The translations under genes and the position numbers were made by a program. 53,894 nt of DNA from Thauera aminoaromatica S2. Its GTDB lineage: Bacteria; Pseudomonadota; Gammaproteobacteria; Burkholderiales; Rhodocyclaceae. Below the pieces are notes generated by a model. It ran no database searches, had not been told where the DNA came from, and saw only the letters and a program-made list of their open reading frames with translations. The DNA is taken from positions 1 through 53,894 of the forward strand of contig NZ_AMXD01000011.1 in assembly GCF_000310185.1 (NCBI RefSeq). Direction: 5' to 3'. Numbering within the stretch: the first letter of the stretch is position 1; each line of letters opens with the position of its first letter. Positions 27,593 through 34,573 of the stretch are shown here, in pieces.

Positions 27593-27930
27593 GTCTTTCG
27601 GTTCCTCCATGCCCTGACAAGTAGGTCGGTCAGGTCGGCAAGCTCGTTTCGTTCGGCCTTGGTCAGGTTGGCGCGGTCGCCCTTTGCGAAGAGCGTCAGC
27701 AGGTACAGCGGCATGTCCTCGTTGTGGAAGTAGTAGATGACGCGCACGCCTCCGCTCTTGCCTTGTCCACCGCGCCTCCATCGCAACTTGCGCACGCCTC
27801 CCGTGCCTTCCATCAGGTCGCCGTCTTTCGGGTGTTCTGCCAGATAGCGGATGATGTCCTGCCGCTCTTCCTCGCTCATCAGCTTCGCAGCGGTGCGGAT
27901 GTACTCCGGCAGTTCGGCAACGGTTTGCAT
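27589..27930 (-). CDS. RelE/HigB-type toxin
   Basis: The 113-residue protein (MQTVAELPEYIRTAAKLMSEEERQDIIRYLAEHP...GGVRKLRWRRGGQGKSGGVRVIYYF...LLTLFAKGDRANLTKAERNEL) matches the RelE/ParE-fold mRNA-interferase-like toxins that pair with a downstream XRE antitoxin. A TTG at 27948 would add six residues. The toxin gene precedes the antitoxin, as in higBA. It probably stabilises the element in the chromosome. Confidence 0.88.
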   Translation of the reverse strand: MQTVAELPEYIRTAAKLMSEEERQDIIRYLAEHPKDGDLMEGTGGVRKLRWRRGGQGKSGGVRVIYYFHNEDMPLYLLTLFAKGDRANLTKAERNELADLTDLLVRAWRNRKT

Positions 27931-27979
27931 GGTTGGAGTGTAATCCAATGGAACGGTTCAGCCTACCGTCTGTGATTGC

Positions 27980-29353
27980 TCACGCAGCGCGCAGGTGTCG
28001 CACGTTCGCGGGTTGCTTCTCGGCTTGGCGGATGGCGGCTAACCTTGCCTCCCAGGCCACCAGCGCGGCGCGCTTCTCGTCGGTGTATGCGTGCCGGTCG
28101 TAGTGCGCGGCCTGCACTCCGCTGATTCCATGACTCAGCAGTTGCGCGCGGGTGTCCTTGCTGATGCCCAGGCCGGCTAGCATCGTCTCCACGGTGCGGC
28201 GAATGTCGCGCACGTTGAAGGGCTCGCCACCGATGCCGGCGCAGACTTCGGCGGCGCGGTTGCTTACCGTCTCGGGGTTCATTGCCACGCGGCCATGCGT
28301 CGAGAAAAGCCACAGGCCGGCCATGTCGGGCGCTCTGCCTTCTTGCTTGGCGCGGTCGGTCTCTCGGGCCTTGGCGCGCTCCACAAGGGCGGCCACCATC
28401 CCGGCGGCGTGCGGTGCCAGCGGCAACAGGTGTTCGCGCGGTTGCGTGCGCTTGCCCTTGCCATCCCACAGGCGAAGCGTTGCGGTGTCCTGGTCGAAGT
28501 CTCCCACCTTGGCGCGCAACAGTTGGGCCATGCGTTGCCCTCCCGCATACAGCGCCAGCAGCAAAGCCACGTCGACAAGCTCGGGGCCGGTCTCGTGCCC
28601 GATGCGCAGCAGGTGCCCGATGTACGCGCGCAGCTCGCCAGCGGATAGGGTGCGGTCGCCTCGTTGCACGGCAATTGCCGGGATGGCGTCGACGGGGTTG
28701 TGTTCGATGCCAAAGGCAATCAGGTCCGCAGGAAGGGCGGAATCGAAGGGCGCGCGCTTGGCGGCATTGAATGCGGCGCTCAGGTAGCTGCGCAGGACTC
28801 CGGCGGCGCGCTCTTTGCCGGCTTCCCTCACCTTGCGCACCAGCGCGGCTACCTCGTGCGCTGTCACGGTTCGCGCGGGCTTGTTCGCGGTGTCCTGGTC
28901 TATATGGCACTTGAACAGGCTCCGGGCTCCGGCTGCGCTCTTGCCCTTACCGGCGCGCTCTAGGGCGCTCAGGTAGGCATCGCACAGGGCGCGCAGGGTG
29001 TAGCGGGCCTGTCGGTCGGCTTCGGCTTTGGCGGCTTCTGCTGCGGCGCGCTTGGCCTCGGCGGCAGCGATGCGCTCGCGCTTCTGTTCGCGCGGGTCAT
29101 TGCCTTGGTCAATCTCGGTTTGCAGTCGGCGCGCTTCGGTGCGGGCGTCATCGAGGTTCCAGGCCCGCACGTCGCCAATTGTCACGCGGATGGTGCGGCG
29201 GTCTAGCTTGGCCTCGAAAACAAACGACTTCGCGCCAGCGGTCGCACGCACGGCAAGGCGGGGCGCTGTCTCATCCCACAAGAAAGCCTGTTTTGTGCCC
29301 TCGGGGCAGGTGAAGCGGCGGATTCGCTCGGGGGTCAGGCGCTCGCGTTGCAT
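27980..29353 (-). CDS. Tyrosine recombinase (P4-like integrase)
   Basis: The product is 457 residues from ATG 29353 (MQRERLTPERIRRFTCPEG). It has an N-terminal arm-binding DUF4102-like domain (FLWDETAPRLAVRATAGAKSFVFEAKLDRRTIRVTIGD), a coiled linker and core domain, and catalytic-box residues in YAGGQRMAQLLRAKVGDFD, RDIRRTVETML, LLSHGISG and Tyr in AAHYDRHAY. The first residue of box II is Arg (RDIRRT), not the usual His, a variant seen in some island integrases. It lies next to attR, at the end opposite the tRNA. Confidence 0.93.
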   Translation of the reverse strand: MQRERLTPERIRRFTCPEGTKQAFLWDETAPRLAVRATAGAKSFVFEAKLDRRTIRVTIGDVRAWNLDDARTEARRLQTEIDQGNDPREQKRERIAAAEAKRAAAEAAKAEADRQARYTLRALCDAYLSALERAGKGKSAAGARSLFKCHIDQDTANKPARTVTAHEVAALVRKVREAGKERAAGVLRSYLSAAFNAAKRAPFDSALPADLIAFGIEHNPVDAIPAIAVQRGDRTLSAGELRAYIGHLLRIGHETGPELVDVALLLALYAGGQRMAQLLRAKVGDFDQDTATLRLWDGKGKRTQPREHLLPLAPHAAGMVAALVERAKARETDRAKQEGRAPDMAGLWLFSTHGRVAMNPETVSNRAAEVCAGIGGEPFNVRDIRRTVETMLAGLGISKDTRAQLLSHGISGVQAAHYDRHAYTDEKRAALVAWEARLAAIRQAEKQPANVRHLRAA

Positions 29354-29374
29354 GCTGGCAACTCCGGCTAGTTT

Positions 29375-29410
29375 GGCTACACAGCGGGTCCGTGTAGCCA
29401 CGGTGTAGCC
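29375..29410. repeat. GTGTAGCC repeats near the integrase (candidate arm sites)
   Basis: Inverted copy GGCTACAC at 29375-29382 and direct copies at 29392 and 29403 (11 bases apart). The last two share an 11-bp phase and nearly identical surroundings with the set at 18602-18639 near attL. Confidence 0.65.
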
Positions 29411-29539
29411 AGATTCTAGCAACATCCATCAACATGAATCAACCACGCTACTCTCTCATCTTCATCCAAAACAATGGCTTGCGTTCAGTTTTTAGCGCAT
29501 TCCCTGGGGGCTGGCGTTGATTAGGATGAACATAAAATG

Positions 29540-29588
29540 TGACTCTTAATCAATTGGTCCTAGGTTCGAGTCCTAGTGCCCCCACCAA
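29540..29588 (+). repeat. attR, 49-bp direct repeat of tRNA-Lys 3' end
   Basis: It is identical to 18497-18545 and lacks the 5' half of the tRNA, so it is not a functional tRNA. A terminator-like hairpin follows (29603-29624, then Ts). Confidence 0.95.
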
Positions 29589-29710
29589 CAAATTCAAGCA
29601 CTTGGGCCAGTTCGAGAGAACTGGCCTTTTTGCTTTTCGGACGTTTGGTTGCCGTTCGGCGGCCACCAGGCGAGCAATCAGGTCGCTGCGAAGCAAAAGG
29701 CCGTCCCGCT

Positions 29711-29991
29711 CAGTGCCTCGATGACGGCGGCGGGGTTGCGCTCGATGACGCTCAGCAGCACCAGCGCGGGGCCGTGCGGCGTGCGGTCGCCTCGCTCCCA
29801 ATGGCGAAGCGTTGCCGTCGAGAATCCGAAGCGGGCAGCGAACTGCTCTTGCGTCATGCCCACCCTGGCACGCAGGGCTTTCACATCCACCGGGCGCGGG
29901 GGTGAATGCGGGCGCCCGGAGCGGGATGTCCCTCGGCGTGCTCGATGGCCTCTTGCAGACCACGCTTGATGCTCTCGAATGCGGTGCTCAT
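29711..29991 (-). pseudogene. Frameshifted antitoxin copy
   Basis: It is homologous to 27311-27592 over its length but lacks one base in the GCGGGcGGTG tract (about 29898). The reading splits into MSTAFESIKRGLQEAIEHAEGH... and VDVKALRARVGMTQEQ. The original stop is also lost. Confidence 0.85.
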
Positions 29992-30209
29992 GTCTTTCGG
30001 TTCCTCCATGCCCTGACGAGCAGGTCGGCAAGTTCGTTTCGTTCGGCCCTGGTCAGATTCGCGCGGTCGCCCTTTGCGAAGAGCGTCAGCAGGTACAGAG
30101 GAGGCATGTCCTCGTTGTGGAAGCAATAGATGACGCGCACGCCTCCGCTCTTGCCCTGCCCTCCGCGCCGCCATCGCAGCTTGCGCACACCGCCCGTTCC
30201 CAGATAGCG
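29988..30209 (-). pseudogene. Toxin copy truncated at the N-terminus
   Basis: The C-terminal part (GTGGVRKLRWRRGGQGKSGG...ADLLVRAWRNRKT) is retained. It differs from the intact toxin by in-frame changes (an inserted codon and a six-base deletion). The N-terminal half is gone, except for about ten bases (CAGATAGCGG, 30201-30210) at the junction to integrase sequence. Confidence 0.82.
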
Positions 30210-30333
30210 GTTGCGCGCGGGTGTCCTTGCGGATACCCAGGCCGGCAAGCATGGTCTCCACCGTGCGGCGGATGTCGCGCATCTCGAAGGACTCGCCACC
30301 GATGCCGGCGCACCCTTCGGCGGTGCGGTTGCT
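30210..30333 (-). pseudogene. Integrase fragment
   Basis: About 124 bases match 28141-28264 of the intact integrase gene (encoding SNRTAE... GGESFEMRDIRRTVETMLAGLGI). The rest is lost, and the fragment is fused to the truncated toxin. Confidence 0.85.
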
Positions 30334-30337
30334 CGCC

Positions 30338-30366
30338 AAAAAGGCCAGCTCTTCCGAGCCGGCCTT
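30338..30366 (-). terminator. Terminator of the phasin gene
   Basis: On the minus strand, AAGGCCGGCTC-ggaa-GAGCTGGCCTT forms a stem of 11 positions with one mismatch, followed by a T run (A tract at 30338-30342 on plus). It lies about 70 bases after the phasin stop. Confidence 0.75.
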
Positions 30367-30436
30367 CCTGCGTTCCACGGCGGGTGGATTCCCCCGCCTC
30401 CACTGCCAGGTCCCCGCTCCGGCGGGTCCGCCTCGC

Positions 30437-31018
30437 TCAGGCCGCGCTGCGGATGAGCGAGACCGTGGCGCTGGTGCCGCGGTCGAGGGCTTCGAGCGCG
30501 GCGCTGGCGGCCTGGTCGACGTGGGTGCGCGCGGTGGAGCTGGCGTGGGCGGCAGCACGGGTGACGCCGTCGTAGGCGGTCGAGGCATTGGCGACCACGG
30601 AGCGCAGGGCGTGCACCGCGAGCGCGGAGCCTGCGGGGGCGCTGCGGTTGAGCAGTTCGAGGGTGAGGATCACACCCTGCAGCCATTGCGACATGCCGGC
30701 CTCGAACAGGCGCAGCGCGTCGGCCTGGGCCTGGGCGGCGACCGTGCCCGCGGTGGTAAACCAGGCGTGGCCGTGACGCAGCACCGGGGTGATCGAGCCG
30801 ATCTGGAGTTCGACCAGGGTGCGCGGCTCGCGCGCCGCGGCGGCCGCCTGGGTGAAGGCGATGGTTTCGTCGAGCAGCGCGCGGCCGGTGTTGAGGTTGA
30901 GCGCGGTCAGGTGCTCGACCCCGGAGAGCAGGCCGTCGCTCGCGGTGGCGAGTTCGTGGATACGGACCTCCGCGGTGTTGCGGAAGGCGGAAAGCATTTT
31001 CTCGGGCGAGACGTTCAT
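30437..31018 (-). CDS. Phasin family protein (PHB granule)
   Basis: This 193-residue protein from ATG 31018 is preceded by AAGGAG. It is helical and alanine-rich (EVRIHELATASDGLLSGVEHLTALNLNTGRALLDETIAFTQAAAAAREPRTLVELQ), as phasins are. Phasins coat polyhydroxyalkanoate granules. It is divergent from the membrane methyltransferase-like gene. An in-frame upstream extension to 31141 is not supported. Confidence 0.85.
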   Translation of the reverse strand: MNVSPEKMLSAFRNTAEVRIHELATASDGLLSGVEHLTALNLNTGRALLDETIAFTQAAAAAREPRTLVELQIGSITPVLRHGHAWFTTAGTVAAQAQADALRLFEAGMSQWLQGVILTLELLNRSAPAGSALAVHALRSVVANASTAYDGVTRAAAHASSTARTHVDQAASAALEALDRGTSATVSLIRSAA

Positions 31019-31078
31019 GGTGTACTCCTTGCGGTGGACGACACCTGGGTGCCGACTCGGCGTGATAGACCTTGCGGC

Positions 31079-31110
31079 ATTATGGTGCACTGCAACAAAA
31101 AACAATGCAA
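31079..31110 (-). promoter_or_regulatory. Possible phasin promoter / PhaR-like operator
   Basis: On the minus strand CATAAT (31079-31084) is preceded by an A/T-rich stretch with repeated TGC/GCA (TTGCATTG...TTGCAGTGCAC). PhaR operators at phasin promoters in other bacteria are TGC-rich; this is a resemblance only. Confidence 0.35.
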
Positions 31111-31167
31111 GTCCTTTTGGAAACGTTCCAGAATCATGCACTTGCCTTCCTTCGGGGAGCCCCGTCG

Positions 31168-31851
31168 ATGAGCCTTTCCGGCACCCAGATCGCCAGCCTC
31201 GTACTGTGCTGGCTGGCTTACGCCGCGCTGCACTCCCTGCTCGCCTCGCTGCGGCTCAAGCGCGTGGTGGCGGCGCACTGGCCGCGGCTGGCGCCGGCCT
31301 ACCGGCTAGCCTTCAACCTGCTCGCGGTGGTCCTGCTGCTGCCGCCGCTGTGGCTCACCTTCGCCTGGCGCGGGCCGCTGCTGTGGTCCTGGCAGGGCGG
31401 CTGGGCCTGGCTGGCGAACGGGTTGGCGGTGGCGGCGGCGGCCGGCTTCCTGTGGTCGACGCGCTACTACGACATGGGCGTGTTCTACGGCAGCACGCAG
31501 TGGCGCACACGCGAGCACGCCGCCGAGGATCCCGGGGGCCTGACGCTGTCGCCGCTGCACCGCCACGTCCGTCATCCCTGGTACAGCCTCGGCCTGCTGA
31601 TCCTGTGGACGCGCGACATGGACGAGGCGCGGCTGACGAGCGCGCTGTGCATCACGCTCTACCTGTGGCTGGGCTCGCTGCTCGAAGAGCGCAAGCTGCT
31701 TGCCTTCCACGGCAAAGCCTACGCGCGCTACCGCGAGCGCGTGCCCGGGCTCGTGCCCTGGCCCGGCCGCAGCCTGAGCGCGGACGAGGCGCATGCGCTG
31801 TGTACTCGACGACAGGCTCGGGACGCCACTCCGATGCACGACGACGCCTGA
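31168..31851 (+). CDS. Isoprenylcysteine carboxyl methyltransferase-like (ICMT/NnrU-like) membrane protein
   Basis: The ATG at 31168 (GGGGAG upstream) gives 227 residues with five TM segments and the signature LHRHVRHPWYSLGLLILWTRDMDEARL followed by EERKLLAFHGKAYARYRERV, shared with ICMT-type and related membrane methyltransferases (SAM-binding). The substrate in bacteria is unknown. It is divergent to the phasin. Confidence 0.85.
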   Translation: MSLSGTQIASLVLCWLAYAALHSLLASLRLKRVVAAHWPRLAPAYRLAFNLLAVVLLLPPLWLTFAWRGPLLWSWQGGWAWLANGLAVAAAAGFLWSTRYYDMGVFYGSTQWRTREHAAEDPGGLTLSPLHRHVRHPWYSLGLLILWTRDMDEARLTSALCITLYLWLGSLLEERKLLAFHGKAYARYRERVPGLVPWPGRSLSADEAHALCTRRQARDATPMHDDA

Positions 31852-32444
31852 TCCTCGCCCGGCAAGCCCATAGGCGCGGCCCGAGGCCATCACCCGCCGG
31901 CCCTCGTCGATATCCTCGGCCGGCCAGCGCACCGAGCACGCGGGTCGGACCAGCCTCACGCTCACAGGCCAGGATGCCTGCGCAGACAAGGCCCGGCAGG
32001 TGGTCCTTTGCCTCTACGGCCAGCCCCAGGCCTGGGCAACAGACGCTGCCGCCCCGTTGAACACCCGTTTGGACTGGATCTGATAGATTGTTCGCATAGA
32101 AAATGTCGATGCGCGAAAATTGGGGTGTGAGGACCGGTAGACGCTACGCAGGAGGGTGCTGCGGATGCCCCCCTCCAGACTCGACGCAGTCGGATTGGCG
32201 CAGATCGGAGCGGGCCTTTCCCTTTGCCTCCTTACGCGCCCGCGCCCAACCCGGCCGCGTGCCTGAACCACGACTTCAAGACCACATCACGCTTGGAGCC
32301 GCCCATCCGCGATCACAACACGCCATTGCAGAAGTCGGAATCATCATGGAGCGCGTCACCGGCCTGCGAGAGGAAACTCGCTCCTGCTCCAAACATTCGG
32401 CCGCAGCCTACGCTGCACGGCAAAGATATTCGAGGGCCGGTTTA
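31852..32444 (+). other. 593-bp gap upstream of the FixJ-type regulator
   Basis: No convincing gene is found. A TTGAAC (about 32056) with TGATAG about 17 bases downstream is a possible promoter. The frame of the regulator is open through much of this stretch but reads as non-protein-like sequence. No copy of the TAAGACC motif is present. Confidence 0.4.
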
Positions 32445-33119
32445 ATGATCATGGAAGCAGAGAAACCGGACATGTCCGCAGCACCCACGATATTCGTCAT
32501 CGATGACGATGAGGACGTCCGTACCAGTCTGTCACGGCTGCTGCGCGCCGCCGGCTGGCAAGTCGAGACCTTCGCTTCGGCAGGCGACTTCCTCGAGCGC
32601 CCCGCCTGCGCCGGTACAGCTTGTGTATTGCTCGATGTCGACATGCCGGAAATGACAGGTCCGCGCTTGCACGAAACGATGCTCGCACGCGGCATCGACA
32701 TGCCGGTCATCTTCCTCACCGGAAAGGGAGACGTGCCCACGACCGTCCAGGCAATGAAGCGCGGCGCCGTCGATTTCCTGCTCAAGCCGGTGGAAAACGA
32801 TACGCTCTTTGCCGCCATCGAGATCGCCCTGCGACGTCACGACAGCGATCAGGCGCGCCGACGGGAACAACTCGGCATCGCCATGCGCCTGGATCGCCTC
32901 TCGGCCCGCGAGCGCGAAGTCATGGAACTGGTCGTTCTGGGCCGCCTCAACAAGCAGATTGCAGCGGAACTGGGCATCGCCGAAAAGACCGTCAAGATTC
33001 ACCGCGGGCGAGTCATGGAAAAAATGGAGGTCCAATCCGTGGCTGCACTGGTCCACCTGTTGGACCGCGCCGACGACAGAGCGCCAGCCGGTGGCGGCGA
33101 CCCGCCCCTCCAGCGCTAG
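32445..33119 (+). CDS. FixJ/LuxR-type response regulator
   Basis: The ATG at 32445 (GAGG about ten bases upstream; 32451 and 32472 are alternatives) gives about 224 residues. It has a receiver with acidic DDDED, Asp64 (VLLDVDMPEM), Thr in FLTGKGDVPTT and Lys in LLKPVENDT. It also has a C-terminal LuxR-type HTH (LSAREREVMELVVLGRLNKQIAAELGIAEKTVKIHRGRVMEKM). It should bind DNA when phosphorylated. The FixL-like kinase at 34574 is the natural partner, and the TAAGACC promoters are its likely targets. Confidence 0.92.
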   Translation: MIMEAEKPDMSAAPTIFVIDDDEDVRTSLSRLLRAAGWQVETFASAGDFLERPACAGTACVLLDVDMPEMTGPRLHETMLARGIDMPVIFLTGKGDVPTTVQAMKRGAVDFLLKPVENDTLFAAIEIALRRHDSDQARRREQLGIAMRLDRLSAREREVMELVVLGRLNKQIAAELGIAEKTVKIHRGRVMEKMEVQSVAALVHLLDRADDRAPAGGGDPPLQR

Positions 33120-33187
33120 CCCCGTTTGTTTCACCCCTGGCGCAGGCGGGAACCGCCCCCCGGTTACCCGAACTGCGCCAAAGCCAA

Positions 33188-33232
33188 TAAGACCAAGAGG
33201 CGATTACGGTCGGGCGGCGGCCCGCCTACCAT
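33188..33232 (+). promoter_or_regulatory. TAAGACCAAG promoter of mipA/ompV-like gene
   Basis: TAAGACCAAG at 33188-33197, CGAT at 33201-33204 and a -10-like TACCAT at 33227-33232. The A/C/T layout and the distances are the same as at 36481-36525 and 42384-42428. Confidence 0.7.
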
Positions 33233-33259
33233 CGGTTCTCCCTGACCTCCTGGAGAGAC

Positions 33260-34093
33260 ATGATGCGACATTCCGGCAAGCTGCTTGTTGGCCTGGCCGC
33301 GTTCGTGACGATGGTTACCGGCAACATCACCGCAGCACGGGCGCAAGGCTTTCTCGAACTCGAGCAAACGCCTGCCTTCATTGGCTTGGGCGCCGGCAGC
33401 GTCCCGGATTACAAGGGCTCGGACGATCGCAGCGGCGGCGTCGCCCCCTACGCCCGCTACACCTTCGCCGGCCAGCAGCGCTACGTGCAACTGTTCGCCA
33501 ACGAATTGAGCCTCAACCTGGTCGACAGCCAGAAATATCGCTTCGGGCCGGTGATCAACTACCACTTCGGCCGGGACAGCGACGTCGAGGACGACGTGGT
33601 CCGCCAGATGAGGGACATCGACGGCACCGTCGAACTCGGCGTCTTCGGCGACATCGCCTGGGTCGATGCCGCCAACCCGCGCAATCGCCTGATCGTCGGC
33701 GGCATGCTGCTGCAGGATGCCGGCGGCGAAAGCGACGGCCTGCGCGCAAGGCTCTCGGCCCGCTACTGGCGCCAGGTGCACCGCGCCGTGGACGTGCATG
33801 TCGGCGCCGGCTTCATGTACGGCAACCGCAAGCACAACGATCACTACTTCGGCATCAATGCGGACAACGTGGGCAGCGCGCCCCTCCCGGCCTACAAGGC
33901 AGACAGCGGCGTACACGAGGCCTACATAAACCTGGGAACAGCCCTTTACCTGAGCAAGGAATGGGTGCTCGGCGCCGGCCTGCGCTACGGTCGGATCACC
34001 GGCGATGCCGCCGACAGCCCCCTGGTCGACCAGCGCGGCAGCGAGAACCAGGTCATCGGCGGCATTGGTGTGGCCTACATCGGGTGGCGTTGA
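33260..34093 (+). CDS. MipA/OmpV-family outer-membrane protein
   Basis: The 277-residue protein has a signal peptide (residues about 6-28, ending ARAQG) and the MipA/OmpV opening PAFIGLGAGSVPDYKGSDDRSGGVAPYARYTF. Beta-strand patterns follow, with a C-terminal VIGGIGVAYIGWR. In E. coli MipA is a scaffold for murein machinery; others are porin-like or beta-barrel proteins of unknown role. The ATG is preceded by TGGAGAG. Its promoter carries the shared motif, so it belongs to the local regulon. Confidence 0.88.
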   Translation: MMRHSGKLLVGLAAFVTMVTGNITAARAQGFLELEQTPAFIGLGAGSVPDYKGSDDRSGGVAPYARYTFAGQQRYVQLFANELSLNLVDSQKYRFGPVINYHFGRDSDVEDDVVRQMRDIDGTVELGVFGDIAWVDAANPRNRLIVGGMLLQDAGGESDGLRARLSARYWRQVHRAVDVHVGAGFMYGNRKHNDHYFGINADNVGSAPLPAYKADSGVHEAYINLGTALYLSKEWVLGAGLRYGRITGDAADSPLVDQRGSENQVIGGIGVAYIGWR

Positions 34094-34132
34094 CTGCGGA
34101 GGATCGATCACCGGGCCGGCAGGAGCTCATGC

Positions 34133-34525
34133 ATGCGCGATGGTTCGAACGCCCTGAGCATTCACATCGTCGATGACGACGAGATGGTCAGATGCGGGCT
34201 GGCACGGCTGATGCGTTCCGCCGGCCACTCGTCGCTGAGCTTTGCCGACGGCGAGTCCCTGCTGACCCACCTGCATCAGGCCGTTCCCGACTGCGTCCTG
34301 ATCGACATCACGCCCACCGGCAGACTCGGCATCAAGCCGCAGGAAAGACTGCGGGCGCGACTTGCCGATATTCCCTTGATCGCCATCTCTGCCCGCGACG
34401 ACGAGGAGACCGTTCGCCTGGCCCGCCAGCTGGGCGCCCGCTTCTTCTTTCACAAGCCGGTAGATGGCCTGGCACTGCTCGATGCCATCAAGTGGGTGAC
34501 GGGAGACCCGGCGGCCCGCCGATAG
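34133..34525 (+). CDS. Stand-alone receiver-domain protein
   Basis: This 130-residue protein consists of a receiver domain only: acidic DDDE, a phospho-acceptor Asp in VLIDITPTG, a conserved ISARDD and Lys in FHKPVDG. The residues after the Asp (ITPTG) differ from the common MP-x-M pattern. No output domain is present, so it may be a phosphate sink or shuttle between the FixJ-type regulator and the kinase. Confidence 0.85.
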   Translation: MRDGSNALSIHIVDDDEMVRCGLARLMRSAGHSSLSFADGESLLTHLHQAVPDCVLIDITPTGRLGIKPQERLRARLADIPLIAISARDDEETVRLARQLGARFFFHKPVDGLALLDAIKWVTGDPAARR

Positions 34526-34573
34526 TCCGGAACAGGCTTGGTAGGCCACCCGCTTGGCGTTACATTCCGGGAC

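Larger units (their letters stand above)
29589..30336. mobile_element. Collapsed remnant of a second, related element
   Basis: Starting from the right att repeat, this stretch contains degraded copies of the antitoxin, toxin and integrase genes of the intact element, in the same order and strand. Cargo and the outer att end are missing. It reads as an older tandem insertion into the same tRNA-Lys. Confidence 0.85.
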
